DNA of 61,386 nt from Thermodesulfobacteriota bacterium (GCA_028278025.1 JANQFE010000148.1:1-61386); one strand, 5' to 3'. Shown: positions 8,036 through 17,146, counted from the first letter of the stretch. Notes: a model not told the origin generated them from the letters alone. A program made the numbers and translations.

Positions 8036-9337
8036 CTATAATCCCAGTTTACCTGGGTTCATGATATTGTTGGGATCAACGGCCTGTTTAATCGACCGCA
8101 GCAGTTTAAAATTGTCAGGATACTGCTTGGCAACCTGTTGTGCGATCAAGGCTGAAGGCCTTGGAAAAACCACTCCTGCTTTCAGCATTTTTGAGCATAG
8201 CGCGATATATTTCTTGCGCACTTCCGGTATTTCGCTTGCACGAAAGCGCAAATCAGACTGGTAGTAAAAAGCTCCTCCTGCCTGAAGCGGGAGCAGGATG
8301 GCTCCTGAACTGCTTGAAAAAAGCCCCGAACACTTTTCGACTTGCTTGGCGGTTGCAATTGATACCACCGGGGCCCAGCCCCTGCTTCCGGAATGCACCG
8401 CTGCACCGGTAGGAGACGTAATCTCGGCAAGAATTTTTTCAGATGCTTGCGGTACTCCCTTGATGCTGAACCGGACTTTGCCGCCAAGGGCTTTGCCAAC
8501 AGAAACTGCATCTTTACGTTTATAAGAAATTTCAGCTTTGTCGGCTCCCCGATTCACAAGCACTACAGTCCAGGGTGCCAGTCCACCGGAAAGTTTCACC
8601 CCCAGCAGTTCTGCAAGATATGTTTTATTTACAGCAAAAATTTCATGCGGTTCTTCTGTTGCCATAAAGGCCTTTAACGCTTTTGTTGCCTGATTTACGT
8701 TACGACAGTCAAAGTACAACACGTCACTCTTGGGGAAGGCTGTTTTTAGTGTCACAGCAACCTTGGTGATAATACCAAGGGTACCCTGGGCCTGGCAAAA
8801 CAGGCGCGATACCATGGCAAAGGAACATCCCCATGAATACTTGTCGGGTCTATCCTGGCTCATGGCCATCTGCCCGGTTGCAAAATGCTGGCCGTCAGCC
8901 CGGTAGCCCTCCATCGTAAGCATTTCCCAGGGATGATATTTCGGCCAGTCATAGAGCGGGTTCATTTCAAGATAGGTGCTCAAAACCGATGCATCTTTAG
9001 GAATATCAATGGCGGTTAATGTTTTTAAACCGGCTTTTTTACACTGTTTGGCAAGATCTGCAAAGGTAACACCCGGCTCGACAACAACGTTGCGGTTGCC
9101 TTCATCAAAATAGACACCTTTCATCAGCGAAAGGTCAACGGCGGTAGCCCCTTTGACCGAAGGCAGGTGGGTACCCTGAAGATTTGTGCCGGAACTGACC
9201 GGTACCAGGGGTGTCTTGTTTTTGTTTGCCTTTTTAATTATTTCCTGAACTTCCCCGGCGTTTTTTGGTCTCACTGTTCTTTCAGGCTGGTAATCAGAAA
9301 AAAAACTGCTCATCACTTGCCACCTCCTTCCGTACAC
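8036..9337 (-). CDS. FAD-linked oxidase, VAO/PCMH fold (b)
   Basis: 433 residues. FAD-binding domain with pyrophosphate loop PVSSGTNLQGTH (about residue 47) and FAD-contacting VVVEPGVTFADL. It ends with DPNNIMNPGKLGL, the classical C-terminal motif of GlcD/lactate-dehydrogenase-type flavoproteins. It is shorter than the 450-570 residues usual for family members. The start lies inside the upstream SCP2-like gene (25-base overlap), indicating coupled translation. It is likely a second flavin subunit working with the Fe-S protein encoded immediately downstream. Confidence 0.85.
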   Translation of the reverse strand: MYGRRWQVMSSFFSDYQPERTVRPKNAGEVQEIIKKANKNKTPLVPVSSGTNLQGTHLPSVKGATAVDLSLMKGVYFDEGNRNVVVEPGVTFADLAKQCKKAGLKTLTAIDIPKDASVLSTYLEMNPLYDWPKYHPWEMLTMEGYRADGQHFATGQMAMSQDRPDKYSWGCSFAMVSRLFCQAQGTLGIITKVAVTLKTAFPKSDVLYFDCRNVNQATKALKAFMATEEPHEIFAVNKTYLAELLGVKLSGGLAPWTVVLVNRGADKAEISYKRKDAVSVGKALGGKVRFSIKGVPQASEKILAEITSPTGAAVHSGSRGWAPVVSIATAKQVEKCSGLFSSSSGAILLPLQAGGAFYYQSDLRFRASEIPEVRKKYIALCSKMLKAGVVFPRPSALIAQQVAKQYPDNFKLLRSIKQAVDPNNIMNPGKLGL

Positions 9338-9708
9338 TCCTGAAGCATCACCATGCAGCTCAATGCAAGTGAACCGTTATGATGATCACAGCCGGACTTA
9401 ACATTCTTTTGGTCATTGTTCATTGCTACAAGTACCGGAGGAAATTTCCCTGAGAGAAAAATCTCTCGAAATTTCTTGGCATCAATTGACCATGCCATAA
9501 ACGGACTTTTGGCCTGCCGTCTGTCGACATGAATTGATGCACCATCCCAGCTCACTACAATCGGTTTGGTCTCACCCTTGATCTTAAGAGCAAGCAGATC
9601 ACCTTTCTTCGTGGCGGGATAGCCTTCGGGATTAAGACGCTGCAGCCTGTCGTTCAGACCCGCATCCGACTGCATTGCAGTCTCCCATTTTGCTAAAATA
9701 TTTTTCAT
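9313..9708 (-). CDS. SCP2 sterol-binding-like small protein
   Basis: 131 residues with a GGGGA ribosome site before the ATG. The pattern GDLLALKIKGE, then VSWDG, then AWSIDAKKFREIFLSGK and a hydrophobic C-terminal helix resembles the SCP2 sterol/lipid-carrier fold, a small hydrophobic-ligand tunnel. In this setting it may bind the hydrophobic or CoA-linked substrate of the flavoenzymes; that is inference. It is the first gene of the distal half of the cluster, after a terminator-like hairpin at 9776-9803. Confidence 0.55.
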   Translation of the reverse strand: MKNILAKWETAMQSDAGLNDRLQRLNPEGYPATKKGDLLALKIKGETKPIVVSWDGASIHVDRRQAKSPFMAWSIDAKKFREIFLSGKFPPVLVAMNNDQKNVKSGCDHHNGSLALSCMVMLQECTEGGGK

Positions 9709-9775
9709 AGTAATCCCCTTTCGTTGTTAGTCAACAAGTGCTTCCTGAATATGAAACGGGTATTCCCTACAAAAA

Positions 9776-9803
9776 AGGTGCCCGTATGTTTTAACGAACA
9801 CCT
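9776..9803 (-). terminator. Internal terminator-like hairpin
   Basis: On the minus strand AGGTG-x2-CGT pairs with ACG-x2-CACCT across a 7-base loop and runs into TTTTTTG. It lies between the amidohydrolase gene and the SCP2-like gene and probably splits the cluster into two transcription units or trims read-through. The rest of 9709-9947 is non-coding. Confidence 0.6.
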
Positions 9804-9947
9804 CTTTTTACAACCTTAGAATATTCTCACTAAACTATTATACTGTAACTTCTTGAGTCCGGCACAGCTGCTCTCTTTCAGCCGAGGAATGACTGCAACA
9901 GAGCTTTCAAGGTAAGAAAAAATTTCTTTCCCGAGACTAACCATTCG

Positions 9948-10973
9948 TTATACCTGAACTGACTGCTGGGGTTCGGCTTGACTTTCCCATTTAACAAATT
10001 TCCGGAAGTTGTCGCCCATCAGTTTATGCTTAAACTCCATTGAGAGGGGCATGGTCATGATGTTACTTATCATAGCGCCGTAAACCGGGAGCGTCAGTGG
10101 AAAATCTGTACCGTAAAACACCTTGTCAGGCATAAAAAATTCAAGGAAACGCATATGATCAAGATCCCAGTAATACTTAAAATGCATCAGGGTCGGATGG
10201 GGAATAGTCACGTCAGTATACATATTATCAAACTTCATGACGTTCCACAAGCCCTGCATGGGATTATTAAAAACACCGCAATGCAGCTGAAGAATTACCA
10301 GATCGGGAAAATCCATGGCAACATCATCAAGATAGAGCGGGTCCTGGTACTTGGCCCTGGTGCCCGGCAGCTCTTCAACGCCGGTGTGCACCTGCAGGTG
10401 CATACCCAGCTCGACCAGCTTTTCATAGGCCGGATACATCTCTTTCTGGTGTGGGTAGCCTGATGTCGGTGTGTGGAATTTACAGCCCGGAAACCCATTT
10501 TCATGGGCTGAGATAACCATCTCTACTGCAGCATCACTTCCGTACCGGGCATGCACTCCGCCGGCACAGGTAAAACGTCCCGGAAATGCATCAATAAAGT
10601 TTTTCTTTACATACTCATTAGGAACATACCATTTCCAGCCTTCAGGATATCCGGGGCAGGGATCAGTAATACCGTGAATGGCCTGCAGGCACATGCCTTC
10701 AACATTATTAGTATCCATAAATTGTATGAATACTTCAGGTGCCATTGGCGGGCATTCTTCTGCTGTTTTTATAATTTTTGTAGGATTGGGATCACCTATA
10801 AACGCCCGTGCCCCCATCATACTGCGAGAAACAACCGTATTGCCGCACCAGAAGTCAAGGCAACCCGGTCTGTCTGCAATACCTTCTTTTTCCAGCCCGG
10901 GATGCCCGTGACTGTCAAAAAACCTGAAAGGCTTTTGCATCAACATTTTTTCAATGGTACCTTCATCCGACAT
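9948..10973 (-). CDS. ACMSD-type metal-dependent amidohydrolase or decarboxylase
   Basis: 341 residues. The metal-binding set of the amidohydrolase-2 family is visible: DSHGH near residue 20 (HxH), HTG near 198, LHCG near 232 and YGTDFP near 289. This family holds aromatic acid decarboxylases (ACMSD, gamma-resorcylate and 5-carboxyvanillate decarboxylases) and some hydrolases. Set among VAO-type oxidases it would suit removal of a carboxyl group from, or hydrolysis of, an aromatic or 2-pyrone intermediate, but no substrate can be named from the sequence. It is 63 bases downstream of the next FAD oxidase gene. Confidence 0.8.
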   Translation of the reverse strand: MSDEGTIEKMLMQKPFRFFDSHGHPGLEKEGIADRPGCLDFWCGNTVVSRSMMGARAFIGDPNPTKIIKTAEECPPMAPEVFIQFMDTNNVEGMCLQAIHGITDPCPGYPEGWKWYVPNEYVKKNFIDAFPGRFTCAGGVHARYGSDAAVEMVISAHENGFPGCKFHTPTSGYPHQKEMYPAYEKLVELGMHLQVHTGVEELPGTRAKYQDPLYLDDVAMDFPDLVILQLHCGVFNNPMQGLWNVMKFDNMYTDVTIPHPTLMHFKYYWDLDHMRFLEFFMPDKVFYGTDFPLTLPVYGAMISNIMTMPLSMEFKHKLMGDNFRKFVKWESQAEPQQSVQV

Positions 10974-11036
10974 ATCTGTTCCCTTTCTATGTAAAAATAA
11001 TTAAATTACAAAGCACTCATCATCCCCAGTTTTTCC

Positions 11037-12755
11037 TTAGAGTACTTTTGTCATCTCTGCCAGCTGCTCTGGTGGTACAACATCAGGGGTGGTGGCATAC
11101 GGAGGATTGGAAATATTTTTGGGATCGAACTGTTTCTTCATTTCCTTTACCAGCAAATGAACATTAAATATCTGGGGGCCCAGAAGGTCATAGGCCGGGC
11201 CAAGCAGCACAACCGACAGCCCGGCACTCTTGTCCATCATCATTCCCTTGAGCGATCCCAGAAGCAGCTGTATTGCTTCGGCAGCTTTTTCAGGCTCCTG
11301 TTCCGGCCAGAGGTCGGTGGTCATGAGGGCGCCGTAGCCTTTTTCAGTCGGGCTGATCCAGCCGCCGTGAAAACTTATGGGCAGTAGATGTGTGCCCTTT
11401 TCTTCTTCCTTAAGCTCGCGGCGCTGCTGGCGGTTCGCCCGTAAAATTTCATCAGTCACAGAGTCAATCGAATCAACGCAGGCTGTTCCCTGGTGAAAAC
11501 AGTCACTGGGCCGGCTAAGACGCATGGAGTGTCCTACCCTGATCCAGTCATTGGTAATACGCATCCAGGACTTATAGCGCTCGCGATCAAGCGGGTCCGG
11601 TGAATCCTCTGAGAGAAAAGTGCCTCCCATTTTGTCAACAATATGTTTTAAAACTTTTTCCTCATATTCAAGCTGCTCAAGAGAGGTTATGGCGCAGCAT
11701 CCCACGATATTATACCCGTGGGGAAAGAAATCTTCATTGGCCCCCTTATGGAATTCCTCCTTGCTGCGGGCGGCCCAGCACCACATAAACTGCTTGGCAT
11801 TATGCTGCACAACAATAGCAAGCTCTGCCTTTGCAATCTCGTACTGAAAATCACATGCCCAGCGCAGCTGCTCTTCCTCATACTTCGGGTATTCCTGGAT
11901 GTTTTCGGGAAAGTCGATCATATACCATCTGAGTTTATCGGTGGGGAAATACGACTCTTTTTCAACTGCATTTCCCTGGGTTGGGAACACAGTTGGTCCC
12001 GGCCAGGGAAACATACGCATTGAAATCTTAGTGACAAACCCCATACCGCCGGCATGACCGAACTGGGCCCCGCGGAAAAACCCCCGCAGGTCTGGTCCGG
12101 GACCATCACCCCAGACCCAGTCCTCTTCAGCACCGGACTGGGCAATTGATCCGCTCCTTAAAATTTCACCATTGGGCAAAACCACTTCAAAGGAAAGTAG
12201 CTGGTGCCCCCCCAGCCCGGAGATCCATGAATTTCCATAGGCACCATGCCACTGAATATTAGCCAGAGCGGAAACCTGGGCACCGGCCGGCGGAACCGCT
12301 ACCATACAGCCCACTTTCATTGCTTCTGCCTGACAGGCCGCAAAGTTCACATACGGCTCAATAACCATATACATATTGTTTTTATCAACTTCCAGAATTT
12401 TATCCATATGCTTGGGATCGATAATCACGACGCCCTTGCCCATCATGACTTGCGTTGGATTGGTAAAAGCACTGTTGATCATACCGGAACCGCGTGGAAT
12501 AAAAATGAAGTCATAGCGGTTGGCAAGTTTGATAATTGCCTGTATTTCCTCTGTTGAGCGTGGCAGAACTATGCAGTTGGGTCTCATCTGTACGCCCAGC
12601 TGCCCGCGCTGCACACAGCCGTCTGCAGTCCACTGTACCCGTGAATAAGACTGGCAGAGAACCGGATCGGTAGTAGCATTCTCATCGCCGACAATATCCT
12701 GTAATGCCTTAAAAGCTATTTCTGAAAAAGCCATCGTTCCTCCTTGTTGCGTCAA
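11037..12755 (-). CDS. FAD-linked oxidase, VAO/PCMH fold (c)
   Basis: 572 residues, the longest of the four paralogues and close in length to p-cresol methylhydroxylase and vanillyl-alcohol oxidase. FAD-binding loop at about IPRGSGMIN; the PNGEILRSGS and WGDGPGPDLRGFF stretch matches the GPGP region of the same subfamily as the 5349-6875 product. The C-terminus has DPKNISNP. An alternative start five codons in (MAFSEIAF, 12734) has TCCTCC-complementary GGAGGA just upstream and is at least as likely. Covalent FAD attachment cannot be judged by eye. Confidence 0.85.
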   Translation of the reverse strand: MTQQGGTMAFSEIAFKALQDIVGDENATTDPVLCQSYSRVQWTADGCVQRGQLGVQMRPNCIVLPRSTEEIQAIIKLANRYDFIFIPRGSGMINSAFTNPTQVMMGKGVVIIDPKHMDKILEVDKNNMYMVIEPYVNFAACQAEAMKVGCMVAVPPAGAQVSALANIQWHGAYGNSWISGLGGHQLLSFEVVLPNGEILRSGSIAQSGAEEDWVWGDGPGPDLRGFFRGAQFGHAGGMGFVTKISMRMFPWPGPTVFPTQGNAVEKESYFPTDKLRWYMIDFPENIQEYPKYEEEQLRWACDFQYEIAKAELAIVVQHNAKQFMWCWAARSKEEFHKGANEDFFPHGYNIVGCCAITSLEQLEYEEKVLKHIVDKMGGTFLSEDSPDPLDRERYKSWMRITNDWIRVGHSMRLSRPSDCFHQGTACVDSIDSVTDEILRANRQQRRELKEEEKGTHLLPISFHGGWISPTEKGYGALMTTDLWPEQEPEKAAEAIQLLLGSLKGMMMDKSAGLSVVLLGPAYDLLGPQIFNVHLLVKEMKKQFDPKNISNPPYATTPDVVPPEQLAEMTKVL

Positions 12756-12802
12756 AAGGTTGGTAACAGCCCTTTTTTTAACACATATGTGCTGTTATCA
12801 GT

Positions 12803-14302
12803 TTACAATTTAATTTTTCCAGGGTTCAAAGTTCTATTGGGATCAAGGATTGCTTTGAGTTTCTTGATCGTCTCAAGGGTATAGCCTGCCCTGGAATATA
12901 TCATATCAGCCCAGTCGTAATAAGGCCGGTAGAAAAATGCACCTGCGTTAATGAGCTCACCGGCAGCCTTGCGCTGAAATGCTTTGATGCGTGCCAACTC
13001 AGCACCGTCAGGGTCGCAGGGAATGTGAAACTCAACATGACAGACCCTGCAGCGCTGCCGCGGCTGGATATAGATGCCGAGTTCCTGAGGACTGATTCCC
13101 GATTCAGCTGCCAGAGCTAGAAACCTGTTCCACAGTGCAGGAATTTTATCCAGACCGTTTTGAAAAACAATTTCCAGGCAGCCGCCCAGTTGACGTTCCT
13201 TCCAGTACACATCACCTTCCCAGGGGCCATTGAGCATGCCCTGAATACATTCATTACCATCTGGAACAGCAGCCAAGGTTTCGGTAACGCTGCACTTATA
13301 CAGACCGACAATTTCTGCAACCGCCTTTTCTTCAAAAGCGATACGATCTTCCGGGAAAAATTGGCCGCCCCAAAGATTCAGAACAATGCAGTACCTGGGA
13401 AGCTTGGCTGCAAGGCTGGAAATTTCACCACTGTCGCGGGCGAGAATTGCCGCCAAATCATAGCTGTTCAAAAGAAAACACTCATGGCCCACTTCACGTC
13501 TTTGAATCGTATACAACGGCATTACCGCGTCTTCAAGGCTGTCAAAAGGAAGCAAGACCACTTTCTGCATGAGCGGTTTATGAAAAATTTTAACATTCAT
13601 TACGGTCAGTACCCCGAAAGTGCCCTGGCAACCGGTAAGCAACCTCCACCAGTCTATACCCGGACCTCCGGTGCTGCATAGATCAGACTTGGTTTTGTCC
13701 GGGATTTCTTCCGGCGGTATTCTGTCAATACACATGGCCCCGGTGCGCATAAGCTCGCCGGTCCCCAAGACAAACTCAGCGGTTTTGAACGGCTCGTCAC
13801 ATTCGGTTTTACACGTCAGTACCGGCTCACGTTCAAGCACACTGGTGATTACTGATTTGTCTTTGCGCGGCAAAAGCGGATTGAGAGACTGCATGCCGTG
13901 CTTATCAAGCTCATCTTTAAGCTCCCCGAACGTAACACCGGACTCAAGCAGAACCCATCGATTGCGGGTATCCACTCGGGGGATACGTTTCATCCCGGAA
14001 AGGTCAAGGATGATACCGCCCTCCTCAGGTATACCGCTACCGTATGTTCCTGTGCCTGAGCTGCGCGGAACTACAGGGATACTGTTTTCATTGGCAATTT
14101 TAATAATACCCATAACCTCTTCCCTGTTCAGTGCCCTTACCACCATGTCGGGCATGCGTGCAGACATCAGGCTGGTGTCACCGGAATATTTTTTAAGTGT
14201 TTCAATATCCGTGTTGACATTCTGTTCACCTACCACTCCTGCTATGGCCTCAACAATGTTGCTGAGCGTTGTTGCTGCTGCTGTACTCATATGCTTCTCC
14301 AC
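12803..14302 (-). CDS. FAD-linked oxidase, 4-cresol-dehydrogenase-like (d)
   Basis: 499 residues. PCMH FAD domain with RSSGTGTYGSG (about 80-90), VLLESGVTFGEL, a Cys-rich middle (EPVLTCKTECDEP) and the GPGIDWWRLLTG segment; it ends DPNRTLNPGKIKL. Likely start is the internal ATG at 14290 (MSTAAATT), four codons in. The upstream small gene overlaps its 5' end by 16 bases. It is the first flavoenzyme of the cluster and, of the four, the most like the 4-cresol dehydrogenase/2-hydroxy-acid oxidase group. Confidence 0.85.
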   Translation of the reverse strand: MEKHMSTAAATTLSNIVEAIAGVVGEQNVNTDIETLKKYSGDTSLMSARMPDMVVRALNREEVMGIIKIANENSIPVVPRSSGTGTYGSGIPEEGGIILDLSGMKRIPRVDTRNRWVLLESGVTFGELKDELDKHGMQSLNPLLPRKDKSVITSVLEREPVLTCKTECDEPFKTAEFVLGTGELMRTGAMCIDRIPPEEIPDKTKSDLCSTGGPGIDWWRLLTGCQGTFGVLTVMNVKIFHKPLMQKVVLLPFDSLEDAVMPLYTIQRREVGHECFLLNSYDLAAILARDSGEISSLAAKLPRYCIVLNLWGGQFFPEDRIAFEEKAVAEIVGLYKCSVTETLAAVPDGNECIQGMLNGPWEGDVYWKERQLGGCLEIVFQNGLDKIPALWNRFLALAAESGISPQELGIYIQPRQRCRVCHVEFHIPCDPDGAELARIKAFQRKAAGELINAGAFFYRPYYDWADMIYSRAGYTLETIKKLKAILDPNRTLNPGKIKL

Positions 14303-14547
14303 GTAATTGGTTTTTGTTGTAACTGTTTTTTTAGTTTATCACGGAAGGACTGGACAGTAATGGCAATGTTTTCAAGCTCGGGAGCAGCATAGAGATATTT
14401 ATAGCTCCATAGCAGTGGACCGCCTTGCAAGTCCCCTAGCGGAGTCAGATCCTCCCCCCGATATGTCTTCATCTTTTCTCCGCCGAATTTTTTGATACTA
14501 TGCGTTGATTTTCGGTCATATGGCGGGAATGAATACTCTTCAGACAT
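14287..14547 (-). CDS. Small unknown protein heading the FAD oxidase cluster
   Basis: 86 residues from ATG 14547, preceded by AGAGGG at a good distance; an ATG 10 codons earlier has no such site. No signal peptide, no membrane segment and no recognised domain. It contains the conserved-looking segment PLGDLQGGPLLWSYKYLYAAPE. It overlaps the start of the 4-cresol-dehydrogenase-like gene, so it is almost certainly co-translated; an accessory or assembly subunit of that enzyme is a reasonable guess. Confidence 0.6.
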   Translation of the reverse strand: MSEEYSFPPYDRKSTHSIKKFGGEKMKTYRGEDLTPLGDLQGGPLLWSYKYLYAAPELENIAITVQSFRDKLKKQLQQKPITWRSI

Positions 14548-14854
14548 ATGGTCGAGTCCCTCTTTTCTTAAGTGCATTCATAGTTGTCTATAGTTCACTG
14601 TTGCAAGAAGATTTACAGACTAATAAAACTTCAAACTAAAGTCAAGCTAAATCTTTAGCCTGCTAAGTAGTTTTCGGCGAGAAACATCTAATCAATTGGA
14701 ATAGCATGTTTTTTTGAAAATAGCAGGGTAAAAACACCCTGTTTGCCAAAATAAAATAATAATTTATACCGGAAACATTTAAAAAAATAAAGAAAAGCTG
14801 TCAGGAAAGAAAGGAATGTATGCTGAAGATTAAATATAGATAATTATTGCTGGA
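14548..14854 (-). promoter_or_regulatory. Intergenic control region of the FAD oxidase cluster
   Basis: No gene. On the minus strand a hairpin CAGGGT/ACCCTG (14724-14741) followed by TATTTT probably ends the HTH gene transcript. A TTGACT box at 14640-14645 could be a -35 element for the oxidase cluster, but I see no good -10 at standard spacing. Confidence 0.35.
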
Positions 14855-15046
14855 CTACATATTCTCCTGTTTTTTATCCTCGGGATTTTTTAAAAACATT
14901 TCTTCCAAGCATTTCTTACTAAATCTCCATTGCCCGCCGACTTTAATACCGGGGATCTCACCGTCACCTACCAACCGGTACAGTGTTCTTTCTTTAATCT
15001 GCAGAAATTTAGCAGCATTTCTGATATCCATAATTTCATCAGCCAT
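14855..15046 (-). CDS. Small HTH DNA-binding protein (excisionase/MerR-like fold)
   Basis: 63 residues with a GGGGGA ribosome site. The sequence is the single winged HTH of the HTH_17 group: ADEIMDIRNAAKFLQIKERTL, then YRLVGDGEIPGIKVGGQWRF. Such proteins are usually phage excisionases or small transcription regulators. No integrase or phage gene is nearby, and it sits directly upstream of the flavoenzyme cluster in the same orientation, so a local regulatory role is favoured. Possible operator repeats lie upstream (15132-15161). Confidence 0.8.
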   Translation of the reverse strand: MADEIMDIRNAAKFLQIKERTLYRLVGDGEIPGIKVGGQWRFSKKCLEEMFLKNPEDKKQENM

Positions 15047-15131
15047 AAGGTTTGTCCCCCATGTTCATCGTATCCATGTTTTGTGACAATTAAACTATCG
15101 GATAGGGGTAAAGAAACTTTACGGCTTTTTT

Positions 15132-15161
15132 ACTATATTTCGACTATATAATGTCACATTA
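15132..15161. promoter_or_regulatory. Direct repeats plus palindrome upstream of the HTH gene
   Basis: ACTATAT occurs at 15132-15138 and 15143-15149, 11 bases apart (one helical turn), running into the palindrome TAATGT-C-ACATTA (15149-15161). The position, about 90 bases before the HTH gene, suits an autoregulatory operator. Inference only. Confidence 0.35.
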
Positions 15162-15255
15162 CAGTAAATTCTCCTTCTCTTTTAGACTAAAAATATTTTT
15201 TATAAAAAAATAAAATTTTATTATAAGATATAATAAATTTATTTAATAAATTAAG

Positions 15256-17061
15256 TTAAAATTGAACAATTTTAACTTCCATGTCAGATAAAAACTGAAC
15301 AATAGGCTCTTTGAGATCAATGTGTGTTAAGAGGATATCAGCGGAATTATTTTTAATCAGAAATCCCGGAATAGTGAGTTTGACATGGGCTTTTGGGCCT
15401 CTGGCATAGTGGAATTGTGCCGGGGGTGGACTATACGGTGCCCCGCAATAATCAAGTACACGCTTTGCGGTTGTGTTAAGATCATCGTGCTGCGAATCAA
15501 TCTGAAGCAGATTAATGCCTTGCTGAGCGATAATCTCACATATTTTATCCGGAAGTTTATTGAAATCTATGAGATATGTTGTTTCATTTCTTTTAAACAT
15601 TCTGTCTGCCAGAACTTCCAATGAAAAACCACTGTAGGTGTTCTGAAAAATATTGGTATTATAATTTTTATGATATTTGAACCCCAGGATATCCAGGATC
15701 GTATCTGTTAAAACAACATGCTCAGCTTGAATTTTATGGAAGACCGCTCGTGCGCTATCGGCCTGCTGTGAATGTACGCGCGGTTTGTTGTGTAGCCCAA
15801 GCTCGACTATATTAAGGCCGATGCTTGCAAAATAAGATCTTAATGCAGGGCTCATTGTCTCCTGTTCATTATTAACCAGATTAACGACAAAGACATTTTT
15901 TAATAAATTATCTTTAAATAATATCCAATTACCGCTTACGCTCACTTGAATATTGTCGCGATTTACTATATATTCTCCGCCTTTCTCGACCTTATAGAAT
16001 CCGCTCTCATCCAAAACCTTTGTCAGGATTGATTCCAGGTCGTCCCTTTTTTGCACGCTGACCACTTCGGCATTCTCCCATTCAGTGACAATAACTTCCT
16101 TTATACTTGGGGGTAGTTTGCCGCCATAATCAAAAAGGATCTTTTTGCCCCAGGGAAATTCATATAGCGGCACCTTAGTATAGTCCAGGATAATAGAGCT
16201 TTGTTCTTCAAGTGGTATAACCGCTTTGCCTGTGCGATTATCGGTGCCGTCAAATGAGTGGGCCAAAACCGCAAGCAGTTCGCGGGCCCTGGTTTCCTCT
16301 GGGGACAAAGCACCCTGAGGCCTTGGCGTTTCAACCGGTGCTTGAGGATAACCTTGCGTAACAGCCTGAGACCCCTCAGCTTCAAAAGATTCTGAAGGAT
16401 GATCTGCTGTAACAGCTCCGGGTTTCACCATTGCAACCTCTTTTAGTCCCGGTTTGCCAAAAGCCAAAATTTCTGCCGGTATAATAATTTTTTGCCCTTT
16501 TTCCAGCCTGTGAATGTTCTGGATATCAGGATTTGCCTGTGCAAAGAGCTCGTACGTCCTACTCTTAAAAATAATCTCATTATGCATGTTGTATTTTTTT
16601 CGCAATATCATTGCAAGATATTCATCAGGCTTGACAAGATGTTCATCATCTTGTACCGATACCGTTTGCATAGATTGTGTTGTTTGGGCAGTACGGGTAT
16701 ATTTGAATGGAATGAGAATATGTTGATTGGGGTATAGCCTGTGTATATTTTTTATTTCAGGATTTACCGCTTTGGTAATATTGGTAAATGTAGCAATTTT
16801 GGCATTGGACATTTTATAGTGCCGCCGCAGGATCTGCCAAAGGTGTTGCCCCCTTTTAACCGTATGGGGCTCTGTGAACACCTGACCGTCTTTATATTTT
16901 TTAATGACAACAGATTTTTTAAAAAACAGATGCGGTTCTGTTGCTTGCCGGCTGGTTTGGGGGGGCTTTTTTTGTTCCTGCGCATGCGCCCCCTGCATAG
17001 GCAAAAAAGTCAGCATGAGCAACAGGCCTGCTGTTCCTGCAAATAAAGATTTTTTTTTCAT
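15256..17061 (-). CDS. Secreted protein with two LysM domains
   Basis: 601 residues. A signal peptide (KKKSLFAGTAGLLLMLTFLP, cleavage near AHA-Q28) is followed by two LysM-type segments: about 63-118 (HTVKRGQHLWQILRRHY...YPNQHILIPF) and about 140-195 (HLVKPDEYLAMILRKKY...KGQKIIIPA). These bind glycan or peptidoglycan, so the protein acts in the periplasm or at the cell surface. Residues 270-601 are an unrecognised domain without catalytic motifs, perhaps a repeat of ligand-binding units. GGGGAGG precedes the ATG. It is downstream of the oppF-like gene (85 bases), but a functional link is not evident. Confidence 0.8.
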   Translation of the reverse strand: MKKKSLFAGTAGLLLMLTFLPMQGAHAQEQKKPPQTSRQATEPHLFFKKSVVIKKYKDGQVFTEPHTVKRGQHLWQILRRHYKMSNAKIATFTNITKAVNPEIKNIHRLYPNQHILIPFKYTRTAQTTQSMQTVSVQDDEHLVKPDEYLAMILRKKYNMHNEIIFKSRTYELFAQANPDIQNIHRLEKGQKIIIPAEILAFGKPGLKEVAMVKPGAVTADHPSESFEAEGSQAVTQGYPQAPVETPRPQGALSPEETRARELLAVLAHSFDGTDNRTGKAVIPLEEQSSIILDYTKVPLYEFPWGKKILFDYGGKLPPSIKEVIVTEWENAEVVSVQKRDDLESILTKVLDESGFYKVEKGGEYIVNRDNIQVSVSGNWILFKDNLLKNVFVVNLVNNEQETMSPALRSYFASIGLNIVELGLHNKPRVHSQQADSARAVFHKIQAEHVVLTDTILDILGFKYHKNYNTNIFQNTYSGFSLEVLADRMFKRNETTYLIDFNKLPDKICEIIAQQGINLLQIDSQHDDLNTTAKRVLDYCGAPYSPPPAQFHYARGPKAHVKLTIPGFLIKNNSADILLTHIDLKEPIVQFLSDMEVKIVQF

Positions 17062-17146
17062 GTTTATATGCCTCCCCGGTCTATAGAGCCGGAAGCTGTC
17101 ATTATCCTATTAGATAGAACACCCTTCACCGTTTTCACTATAATTG

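Noticed and set aside
13620..14306. 228-codon plus-strand ORF opposite the 4-cresol-dehydrogenase-like gene
   Set aside because: Antisense shadow with Ser/Arg-rich, domain-free product.
14855..15046. Phage excisionase
   Set aside because: No integrase, attachment site or phage gene nearby; a regulator is more likely.
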